Shown here piece by piece: positions 1 through 8,795 of a stretch of DNA of 22,689 nucleotides. The DNA comes from Phlegmacium glaucopus (lineage: Eukaryota > Basidiomycota > Agaricomycetes > Agaricales > Cortinariaceae). The notes under the pieces were generated by a model, which searched no databases, was not told the origin of the DNA, and saw only the letters and a program-made list of their open reading frames with translations. Each line of letters opens with the position of its first letter. The stretch's first letter is position 1. The stretch is from the NCBI GenBank assembly GCA_015039465.1, contig MU130126.1, positions 39,149 to 61,837 on the forward strand, read 5' to 3'. Made by a program: the position numbers and the translations under genes.

Positions 1-423
1 GCCTTAGCCTGTAACCTTGGGTAGCCTGCGCCGGGTCTGATATCGGCCGGAGTTGCTGGTGAGCCCGGAGAAGGAATCCGGAACAGTAACTGCCGTCGTA
101 GCCGGTGTTATCTTAGTCTGTAACCTATCAGACCGGGTGCCGAACTTGTGGCCGATGCTGCCGTCAATGACAAGGCCTAAGGAAGAGGCCCGAGTGGTCG
201 TTGAGGCCGGCTATAGTCTGGGCCGCGTCTGATGGGTAGCGGGCCTGGTGAATTCGCTAGGCCGGTAGTATACACTACATTGTAGCAGTCCCTATTTAGG
301 TAATGTTCGCTTGAGGCCAGCAAAGCCGAACCATATGGTACAGTGTATGCCTTCATTGCACCGTATGATTCACTACAATGTAACTTAGCTATGTGTGTCA
401 TGTGAGAGCCCAGAAGGAGTATG
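1..423. other. Unassigned GC-rich stretch at the window edge
   Basis: No convincing coding frame on either strand; open frames here are short and have no recognisable motif. The stretch is visibly richer in G and C than the sequence that follows. A short near-repeat is present: TTAGCCTGTAACCTT near 4-18 and TTAGTCTGTAACCTA near 113-127. A perfect 11-base palindrome, CTACATTGTAG, lies near 276-286, with a related CTACAATGTA near 373-382. It could be the edge of a further retroelement (LTR or leader) running off the window, but no boundary is visible. Confidence 0.4.
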
Positions 424-924
424 TCATGAGAAAATATGGTCAACTGCTGAAATGCAGGGCCGAAACAGGCTTGATGTCAAGATCTGGTCTGCCAGGGGTT
501 TGTGAGGTTTTTGAGAAAGTATGGGAGTCCTCTCTATGAGGCAAGGGAGTGATGATGTATGAGGTCTGGAAATGGGTGGGATCACGGGAGCTGGCTGGGA
601 AAGAACACCTTCTGTTATGAGAAAAGGATTTGGAAAAGGAGACTCTATGGGTGATGGAGAAGGAATGGAAAGAGCAGTCTTATCAGGTACAGTAGCAATA
701 CAAGTGTCATCAGAAGTGCGAGATGGATGAAAGAGACTATGCATATGCGAGTTGGAATAAAATGAGGTGGAGAAAGAATTTATGGGAAAACAAGGATTGA
801 GAGTAGCAAATTGAGATCCAAGAATGGGAACTATTTGGGAGTTGAAGAGGCATGGTGGGACAGAGCAAATTGAGTCAAGATGCCCCGTCCCCTTCCCAAC
901 CCCCTCAATGGTGAACTTGCCCAC
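424..924 (-). pseudogene. Open frame downstream of the RT/RNase H remnant, function unknown
   Basis: An open frame of about 166 codons on the minus strand, immediately downstream of the RNase H end of the retroelement remnant at 946-2177. The predicted protein is rich in Ser, Pro and Phe and has no motif I can name. In retroelements of this general kind, the region after RNase H can encode a linker or a recombinase/integrase, but none of those catalytic residues is visible here. Most likely it is degraded retroelement sequence kept open by chance. Its position and strand are the only support for grouping it with the upstream remnant. Confidence 0.3.
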
Positions 925-945
925 CGAGAAAGGCAGGTGGTGCCT

Positions 946-2177
946 TCAGACATCAACAAAGATGTGCTGGAGCTCATCAGGCAAGCTGAACAAGGTAGTG
1001 ATATGTGTCTCAACAGAACCCAATTCTCCACACAAGAGGGGGTCTGCTGGATTGTTTTTGGAAGCAATATATACAAGATCTGGCATTATGAATTGGGTGG
1101 CAAGTACAACGTACATGCAACAAATGGACAGGTTGATGTGAAAATTTCGACTGCAGCCCATGTCAAGAGAACCAATTGTCCCTTGGTTATCAGAATGAAT
1201 GAGGGTGACATCGCTAGTCCCCATAGCTTCAAGGATATACATGAGAATTTCCAGCGCAATAGTCTCTAGCCAGCATATTTCCTGACCAGAAATCTTCCAA
1301 TTGTCACGCAACCTCAGAGCTAGCCAATGGCCTGCAATGATAATTCCAATACCCCAGAAAGTCGAGGCATCAACGAAAAGACCCAGGTTCTGGGCAGGAC
1401 CACAAGGATGAAGCTCGCAATAGAAACCAGGTGTGTTGAGTGTGTGGAGCCACCACTTAAGATCTGATAGCATGGAGTGTGGTGGGTAGCACCATGAAAA
1501 TTTGTTGTCACTGAAAGAAGCTGCAAAATTGGAAAGGGAAGGTAGGTGGGAGCAGTCCTGAGTATATATGAAAGCAACATGGCATAAAGAGCCATGAATC
1601 TTCTCGATGTTGAGCAATGAGCAGGGATGATCTTTGAAGCAGTCAAGGAATATGCGAACATGATTATAGAATTTCAAGCACTTTTCTTCCAGTAAGCTGG
1701 CTTGCTTGTTGGGTAGGTAACCGATGAAGTTGGTGACAAAGACAAATTCAGAATCACCCTTATCCTCACGCCAAGGCACTTGGAGAGGAGCAATTCGTTG
1801 CAAGGCCTCTGCGTGATCATAAGCATAAGCGAACCCATCTTGATAGAATGTGCCACCCTGTATCGGAAATTGGAAGACCTTGAGATCATCTTTGTATTTG
1901 AGCATTGGCTTTATGTCTTCTGCCTGCCATATGTCGACAATAGCATTACCTATCATGCCTAAATTGCTGCTAGCTGATGCTGCTCCAAAAGGATGATTGT
2001 GATCGATGTAGAATTCATGAGCAAGACCTTAAACAACAAGCCATGGCTTGTGGGCCGGAAGGACAGGACATGTTCAATGGAATTTTTTAATGTCAAAAGT
2101 ACAGGCCTGAGTTCCAAGTGGGGCATGTGCAACAAGTAAGAAAGTGTCGAAAAGCAGGAGAAGGAGGAAACAGCCAA
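946..2177 (-). pseudogene. Decayed reverse transcriptase / RNase H retroelement polyprotein
   Basis: Read on the minus strand, the upstream end (about 1965-2110) contains an RT motif A-like FDIKKFH, then a PFGA block, then KYKDDL, which fits the YxDD catalytic box (near 1885-1900). Further on is an RNase H domain: VDAST (first Asp), an ETIALE helix (Glu), HSDNQGT (Asp) and NNPADP (last Asp), in the expected order. The arrangement resembles the RT-RNase H of DIRS/YR-type retroelements common in agaricomycetes; that family name is from memory of motif style, not a search. About 336 codons are open from 1956 to 946. Upstream, the frame is broken by a TGA where Arg (CGA) is expected after FDIKKFH, and by a TAA where CAA (Gln) is expected. 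Both are C-to-T changes. The N-terminal part and the ends of the element are missing. It is a dead fragment that abuts the helicase remnant at about 2180. Confidence 0.75.
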
Positions 2178-2510
2178 TGGCTGTCATGAATATTAAAGGA
2201 AATCACTGATGAAATTCAAACATCACTATGGTCACAACCTCCTTCAAGTACAAGTAAAATATTGCAGGAAATTTAACTCTCTGCATTGGACTGCCTAATG
2301 ATCCAGTACAACTTTGCAACAGAACTTTGCATGACACGTGGTCAAGATGGTTATGTCTATGGTTGGCAATCTAAATTTGGAAAACAGAATCAGGTAATTC
2401 TTGACACTCTATTTATCAAATTAAAAAATCCTCCATCAGAGGTTCAATTTGAGGGTCTTCCTGAAAATGTAGTACCAATTTATCCAACCACAAATAATAT
2501 CCAGGCTAGT

Positions 2511-2957
2511 TGTTAGGGCAACTGCAATGCCAACTTAGTCAAGCTAGCAGGGGATCCTAAATTAATATATTATAAATGTGACTATAACTAACCTAGCAGG
2601 GGATCCTAAAAGGAAAAGATAGGGATCCCTGCTAAGGTGAGGAGCTATTTAAGTACAGATATGGACATAATGGACATATGAAAATAAATAAATAAATGAT
2701 ACAAGAATAAATAATACAAGTGGTGTCATATGAAAAATAATAAAACAATAAAATAATATACTAAGTTTGGTTTGGGTCAGGCCCGATCGGGAGTTGGAGG
2801 AGTCGGGGCCAATTAGGTTCAGGTGGGGAATGAGGTTCATCAATGAGGTGGAATATATGTATTCGGGAGTTGAGTCAGGAGTGGGTTTGGGACTGAGATT
2901 GGGTTCAGGCCCGATTGGGAGTCGGGAGTTAGGCTTGAAATTGGGTGTCCCCTAACA
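2511..2957 (-). mobile_element. Solo LTR 1, minus orientation, with 5-bp target duplication
   Basis: The element is bounded by TGTTAGGGC at its left end and CCCTAACA at its right, the TG...CA form of an LTR. It is flanked on both sides by CTAGT (2506-2510 and 2958-2962), a 5-bp target-site duplication typical of LTR retrotransposons. It shares blocks with the second solo LTR at 4303-4790 when one is reverse-complemented, including CTAGCAGGGGATCC-like and GGATCCCTGCTAA-like stretches and a GTGGAAT-containing block. It sits in the helicase remnant; removing it with one CTAGT copy restores the open frame. No internal LTR-element sequence is present, so it is a solo LTR left by recombination. Confidence 0.85.
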
Positions 2958-4011
2958 CTAGTCTTCAAAATGATGATAGAATTTTCATTAGTCATACACA
3001 GATTGAAATTCTGATAAATTTTGCAATGACAGATTTTGGATCCCAAGGAAAGACACATTCAGATAATGTGTGTGATCTAAATAACCTAAGTACAAACACA
3101 CCAATCTTATTACACAGCATTGTCATGCAGTGCCTCTGCAGAGGGGACATTAATTCTCCAAGGATTTTACCCTCGAAAGATTACTGGTAGATGCTCTGGG
3201 GCTTTGCATCAAGAATTTAGAGAGCTGGAAATCTTAGATGAAATTACAAAATTCAGGTATGAGGGAAAGTTATCTGTCAAGATATATGGAGATATCCATA
3301 ACACTTTGATTCAAGCATTCCGTGAATGGAAAGGCCAGCAGTATGTTCCAAATATTGTTCATTCAGCAATTCAATGGTCAAAGCATGATCCTTTGTTGGA
3401 ATCTGAAATTATTGACATCAAACAAATTCTAGGTTCCTTTAATACTGAGAATAAAAAAAAGCGCAAGGTAGATGATAATATTTGTAACAAGCCTAAAATG
3501 TCTAAGGGTACTGTAAAAAAATTGGAACCAGTAAGTAAAAAACCTTGCTTACTTCAGACATTGATAGACAACATTAATCACTATTTAATTCCACAGGGTA
3601 TGATATGGAGTAATAATAGTTGTGCATATGACTCAATCTTTCCTGTTATGTTCTCAATTTGGTGCAATAACATTAATTTATAGAATTATGACTTCCAAAA
3701 GATGGACAATCCATTTATCAGAATGCTTTCAGATGGATTTAATGATGTAGATAATAATATGAAGACATTAGAAATAATTTGAGATGAGGTTTGGCAAACC
3801 CTTCATTCATTTTTCCCTTAAACCATGGCATTTAGAAATTTAACCAGTATTGAAAGTATTTGTGAGGCTCTTTTTGAAACAGCATATCAAGTCCAATCAG
3901 TTGTATATACATGCAGCAATAATCATGTACATTGAATACATGATTATTATTCATTAGTTTTGTCATATGGTGCAGGTTATTATGAATCAACAAATGAATG
4001 GGCTTTAAGGG

Positions 4012-5170
4012 TAGGGATGCCAAAGTTCAGTTCAGTTCAGTTCGGGACCCATTTTCTCAGAACCAGAACCAGAACCACTTAGGAAAACCAGAACCAGAAC
4101 CAGTTTGAACCATAAGAACCAGTTAAAAATAGACTTTTGTTAGGATATCACCAATTAGACAAGAAATTCTCATTTTAAATTTTATTTTCTAAAATTACAC
4201 CTTATTTATAAATATATCTTAAAAGTTGAGGCCAGAAGTTTGTAGTATTGGTGTTATAACCATGACATCACTAATAGCAAACATGAAAAGAAAAAATACT
4301 ATTGTTAGGGAACACTCAGTTTTCCATCCAATCAGTCCAACTCCTGACTTTCAGTCTTTCACATGAACACCCAGACCCAATGAGCTTCACACCCAAACCC
4401 AAACCTAATTCCAAAACTGTAAATTCCACCTCACCAACAAACTTAGTTCCCCTCTCATTTCTACTCTTCATTTTCATTTGGCCCCAACTTTCACCTGAGT
4501 ACCTGAACATGACCAGTTCAGCCCAAACTCTAAATTATTTTTTATAAAAGGTCTAAATTGGTTACCTCTTATTCCAGATAAATCAGTGAAAGGTAAAACT
4601 AATAATATTAATAATGAAATACAAACTTGTCATTTTTCATTTATTCTGGTATTGTACCACTTATCATTTTATTATTTTCACATGACACTATTTGATTATT
4701 TATTTCCATAACTCCATTATCTCCTTAAATCCCCCCTCACTTTAGCAGGGATCCTTATCCTTTCCTCTTTGGATCCTCTGCTAGGTGACAACTATAAATT
4801 GGATTCTTGCAATATGAGTATATTAATAACATGGTAAACCTGAAGTTATAAAGTAAATGAGACATGTTATTGATTATGTACTATGCCAGACCAAAGAATG
4901 ATGTACTTCTGATTGGAAATATATAGTGTTGGTGACTTGGATAAATATTTTCATTATAGATACAGGTACAATGTGTCATTTAACATGCAAATAAGTAGAT
5001 ATCTTACTTAAGTATTTGCCTTGGGATAAAGTGGTTCAGAACCGGTTCAGAACTGGTTCTCAGGTTTCTGGCCAATCCAGAACCAGAACCAGAACCAAAC
5101 CAGAACCGTGGTTTGGTTCAGCTGGTTCTGGTTCTCTGGACTGGTTCAGAACTGAACTTCGGCATCCCTA
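4012..5170. mobile_element. hAT-type non-autonomous DNA transposon with 8-bp target duplication
   Basis: The ends are TAGGGATGCCAAAGTTCAG and, reverse-complemented from the right, TAGGGATGCCGAAGTTCAG, a near-perfect terminal inverted repeat. Both sides carry the perfect 8-bp duplication TTTAAGGG (4004-4011, 5171-5178). An 8-bp duplication plus TAGGG termini fits the hAT superfamily. Both subterminal zones are packed with AACCAG/CTGGTT repeats (about 4030-4125 and 5034-5150), as expected for transposase binding arrays. No transposase gene is present, so it depended on a helper. A solo LTR (4303-4790) is nested inside; without that LTR and its duplicated 5 bp the element is about 666 bp. It interrupts the helicase/peptidase gene exactly in frame. 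Confidence 0.88.
4303..4790 (+). mobile_element. Solo LTR 2 nested in the hAT element
   Basis: Begins TGTTAGGGAACAC and ends GCTAGGTGACA (TG...CA), flanked by the perfect 5-bp duplication ACTAT (4298-4302 and 4791-4795). It is related to solo LTR 1 in the opposite orientation but clearly diverged from it, so the two represent different lineages or ages of one LTR family. Because it lies wholly within the hAT element, it must have inserted after that element. No internal retrotransposon sequence remains. Confidence 0.85.
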
Positions 5171-5540
5171 TTTAAGGGGAGAGGAAGAAACGAGGCATGT
5201 ATGTGCTACCTGTCATGAGAATGTTTTCATTAAATACAGTTTCACTGACCTGCCTTCATTAATTGTATTTGAATTTTCAAACCAAGTATTGCATATCAAT
5301 TTCTTGATCAATGTTAAAACTCACAATCAGCATCACAGAATGAGACTTGCAGGGGTTGTATATTATGGACAACATCACTTTACATCACAGATTATTTTAT
5401 CTGATGGACAGATTTGGTTTTATGATGGAATTGAAATTGGAAGAAATTTATTTTACATTGGCTCAATTAATCCCAATCCTCCAAATATGACATACTGTAG
5501 GGGAAAGCAAGCAGTTGCTGCAATCTATGTCAGTGTTTAG

Positions 5541-5717
5541 ATTTGAGAGGAGAAAAGGACTCGTAGATGCCATGCAAGGCAATGGCCCTCAGGCTATGTT
5601 TTTTTCGTCCTTAAGCCTACAATCTGGACAAGTCCATCCTGGCTTGCATAAAAAATAATCACGAAAAATGAAGTCCAGCAACTCTATTTGCGCAAAGCAA
5701 TTTCCAGAATATACCAC
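5541..5717. other. Short unassigned spacer between helicase and chitin synthase remnants
   Basis: Contains no recognisable gene. It follows the stop of the helicase/peptidase remnant and may hold the 3' end of that mobile element, but I could not identify a convincing Helitron 3' end (hairpin followed by CTRR). Confidence 0.35.
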
Positions 5718-7320
5718 TTACTGTAAAATTAAACAAAAGGAAAGAGGAACGTCTTTACACATGTTCACATGCCAAAAAGGGGTGTGTGAAAGAATGTCCA
5801 GGATTCGGATAGAAATTGATTGGTCCAAAAAGTCTCTGTGAGAAACAAGATCCGCCTTTGAGAATTGGACCATAATTGCCTCACAAGTTCTCCTAGGTTT
5901 TCCTACCAAAGATGGTAGAGACGGAGACTTGGTGAACCATTCATACTCCCACCACTTCCAAACATATTCATACCAGACATAACCGTATTTCGGGGAACGG
6001 CATTCGGAGGGATCATACCATACATGCGCCCAGTATTCTGATATCCCATCTGTGGTATTATCGCCATGGGCATATGTCGATAATCAGAACCAGTTGCCAA
6101 GTCAGGACCGCCGTACGATGCGGTTGGGCCCCAATATAGCCCAATATGCGAAAGGTTATTGTGCGAAAGCTGACTGGCCGCCAAGACCGCAGACTGGAAT
6201 CTGAGTTGTTATACGTGAGGTTAGCGCAATAATAATCGCCCGAATGAGAAGCTTGGTTATAGGGATGAGGCGATCCATCTCGAGATCTGTCGTATCAGAG
6301 GGCGTGACCGAGACTTACCATCATATCTGGTATCATCAGAGTGACGAGTACCGCTTTCCCAAGCCTCAGCCTCATATTCTATAGATGAGTGTGATAGAAC
6401 GAAACAATGGTGATTGACATTTCTGACGTACCACTGAATTTTTTGAGAGGAATCAAGGAGTCATCAAACCTTTCATTGCCAATAACCCTTCTGATCCTCT
6501 GAGGACCAAACGAGTGTTGCCCCAACCAAATTCATCCATACGCCAAAAAGAATATATCGGGAGGAAGAAACTGTACACTGGATATCTGATAGATTAGTTA
6601 GACGTAGTACTTCAACGAGGGTTAGGGTGAATAAGAGACGCACGAAAGGAGATAGACGACCATTCAACCGACGAGCATGAATCCTCTCCATAGAAGCCAT
6701 ACGCGATTTCGAAAAGATGATGAAGAACCAACTCTGCACTTGACATCTAGCCGTCTTCCTGAAATCCACCTTTCCCAACAAAAACACAGTATTCAAAAAG
6801 GCCAAATTCTGTGCTCTCGAAGTCGTATTCATAGCTTGAAGCACCTTATTCAAACGTGGCGTTACATCTTGACCAGATCTCTGTTTGAATACATCCACCA
6901 AGTCAGTGTTCAGAAATACGAATGTGGGTGAGTTTTGAGTGAGACCAAGAGGCCAGACATAGTCGGTGAGATCGTAGATTGTGTCGTTGTAGAAACCCAA
7001 CATTCTGGAAGACAAATGAGTTAGTAAATTAACATAGCTGAACCAGAAATGGATGCTTAGTCGGCGATATTAGTATCAGCACCAGCACCAGCAATCGACC
7101 CTTTTGACAAAACCAAAGGACCTCTCCTCAGAGTCTGCATCTGCAACTTCCCCGAAACATGTCTCGCTAACGGTTCAATATCCCTGAAATTCTTGGACAT
7201 CAAAGCAAACGTATCATCCACCACAAGCCCACGACGATGGGAAATAATAAGTCGAATCTACGTGCTCAAAGTGTCTGGTGAGTTGCTTGGAACACCGATT
7301 CAAGACGTCATCACAACTCA
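5718..7320 (-). pseudogene. Chitin synthase fragment (cytochrome b5-like and DEK-type C-terminus) lacking the catalytic core
   Basis: On the minus strand the blocks run in the order of a large basidiomycete chitin synthase. About 7235-7055 reads VVDDTFALMSKNF and LARHVSGKLQMQTLRRGPL. About 7000-6740 reads FYNDTIYDLTDYV, then VDVFKQRSGQDVT and VDFRKTARC, the cytochrome b5-like region. About 6570-6500 reads [18 protein letters not shown], the WGxTR motif that lies after the catalytic domain in such enzymes. Then come [14 protein letters not shown] and EAEAWESGTRHSDDTRY, then PRNTVMSGMNMFG (about 5990-5945), and finally FSKADLVSHRDFLDQSI, a DEK_C-type end (about 5860-5815). The whole glycosyltransferase 2 core, including the ED and QRRRW region, is missing between about 6740 and 6600. 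Frameshifts separate several blocks. It is a partial, internally deleted copy that cannot make chitin. The identification rests on motifs recalled from the family. Confidence 0.75.
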
Positions 7321-8395
7321 TCTTCAATTTGGGAGTCTGACGTGGCAGACACGGCAAATAGTACAGTAGAAGTAAAGCTGCGAACCGCCAAACCGACAGT
7401 CCCAAAAAGGGGAGGCTGAGCATGTGACGAGCACAAAGTGAGCCAGCCGGGATGCCACCTGCTCTTCCTCGCTCTCTTCGCGGGCCCAACTCGGGGGTCC
7501 GTCGACACCCTGCACCCTTCCCATCTGCCAAACCGCCTGCAGGACCCTGCAAGCAACCCACAAGCCAGCACCTACCTATACGAGCCACCCAGGACTCAGA
7601 TCCGAACAACGCCAACCGCCGCTAGTATCAAACGCTGCGTTATCAGAAAGATGGGTGCTGGCACGCAATCTGTTCAGCATTCCCAGCCCCTCACATGCCC
7701 AGCCCCTCGTGGACTTCAACTAGACGAAAATCTGAATTGAACAAACTCACCCAGGCAGCGCCAGCCTCGATATTGCTTGGCTTCCTTCTTTAGTAGTGGA
7801 AGAGCTTGTGCCGATGCACAAGTAACATCCTGGTGAGTCCCGCTTGCCCTGATTGATTGGATCACGGATGACCTGAGGTAGGACACCACAGCCGAACAGC
7901 ACAGGCATGGGTTGTTCAACGTTTGAACTTGGGGGAGAGATAGACAAAGACTGAGAGGAAGGGGAAGGAACAAAGATGGTGGGTAGAAAATCGGTCTGTT
8001 TCTTATTTTATTCAGTTGATGAAGGCTCTTGCTTAATCTCCCTCATTTTATTGTTCTTTTTTGACAGGGAACAATTATCTCGTATTCGGGCGAGTTTTAC
8101 GTCTACACACCACAGGTTGTGGTATGAACAAATTCATTATTAAATGAGCCAGGTAAGCACGTAACCCATCCGCGTGCAGATCTGGACTGAGGACGGTCCC
8201 ATGCCTTTGGATACAGGGTATGCCATCAAACTGCGAAGCCAGAGCGAGGTTGCAAACTGACAGTCGCAAGGTGATTTCTTTCACGACCTGACCATTTTTT
8301 TGCTGATAATAAACAGTCTTTTCTGTGATAAGGGACGGTCCTCCTTTATCAGCAACAGTCGTCCAAGATCATCAACCGTTCTCGCGGACCAGCCC
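7321..8395. other. Unassigned region upstream of the recombinase gene
   Basis: 7321-7740 is GC-rich with overlapping open frames on the minus strand, none with a recognisable motif. A minus-strand open frame at 7747-7947 (66 codons) ends against a GTGAGT splice-donor-like sequence and could be one exon of a small gene, but the product is unknown and there is no further support. 8030-8395 shows no gene. The left end of the recombinase element probably lies somewhere in this region or just to its right; I could not find a repeat that fixes it. Confidence 0.3.
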
Positions 8396-8396
8396 C

Positions 8397-8650
8397 CATC
8401 CCAGACCCTTACGTCTCGTCTCATAAACACATGTGGCACCTCGCCCTTTCTTTCTCATCCCACCCCCACCACCCCTCCTTCAATACTGGCGCTCCAAAGC
8501 TGCACTCACAGACCGTACCCATCCCATGCCCTTACGTCTCATCTCGTAAACATGTGCGGCAACTTGGCCTTTCTTTCTTGGCAATTCCACCACCACCACC
8601 ACTACCTGTCCCTCCTTTGGTACTGGTGCCCCGAAGCGACTGCCCTGTGC
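8397..8650 (+). repeat. Imperfect tandem duplication of about 125 bp upstream of the recombinase gene
   Basis: Two consecutive units align: the first from about 8400 with CCCTTACGTCTCGTCTCATAA, the second from about 8524 with CCCTTACGTCTCATCTCGTAA. Each continues through ACATGTG, a CCTTTCTTTCT block, a CCACC-rich pyrimidine tract and a TACTGGxGC block. It ends about 145 bases before the recombinase start codon and so may fall in its promoter region or near the element's left end. Confidence 0.7.
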
Positions 8651-8754
8651 CTCCCACTATGCTAGTTTACGGTGTGTAAATTGCATAGCACCATTTCTAG
8701 GTAAGTCTTACATATTCTTCTGGTATGCGCTCGGTAGCTGACAGGAATTTTTTA

Positions 8755-8762
8755 GCATAAAA
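8755..8762 (+). promoter_or_regulatory. Possible TATA-like element of the recombinase gene
   Basis: The sequence GCATAAAAGC lies about 40 bases upstream of the ATG at 8796. AT-rich boxes at this distance are common in fungal promoters, but this is only a positional match. Confidence 0.25.
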
Positions 8763-8795
8763 GCTTCCCCGTCATCTCCAGCCACTGCTATCACC

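Larger units (their letters stand above)
2180..5540 (+). pseudogene. Helitron-like PIF1 helicase C-terminus fused to a USP-like peptidase domain, interrupted by two insertions
   Basis: Three coding blocks (2180-2510, 2958-4011, 5171-5540) read as one protein once the two inserted elements are removed. The first blocks look like the C-terminal end of an SF1B PIF1-like helicase: GQDGYVYGW, then TDFGSQGKT (motif V region) and QSYYTALS (motif VI). The motif VI Arg usually following ALS is Cys here. After a linker with a basic KKKRK stretch comes a cysteine-peptidase-like module: NNSCAYDS near 3612-3635 (candidate Cys) and YYGQHHF near 5359-5380 followed by WFYDG (candidate His and Asp). That box order fits the ubiquitin-specific protease fold. 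A two-base insertion near 3092-3097 shifts the frame, and in-frame stops occur at 2273, 3681, 3780, 3821 and 3937. The N-terminal Rep and Walker motifs are absent, so this is a dead 3' fragment. The helicase call is firm; Helitron and USP assignments are inference. Confidence 0.72.

Noticed and set aside
824..1269. Plus-strand open frames over the retroelement
   Set aside because: They are antisense shadows of the RT/RNase H reading on the minus strand.
5541..5717. Helitron 3' terminus
   Set aside because: No hairpin plus CTRR end could be placed with confidence.
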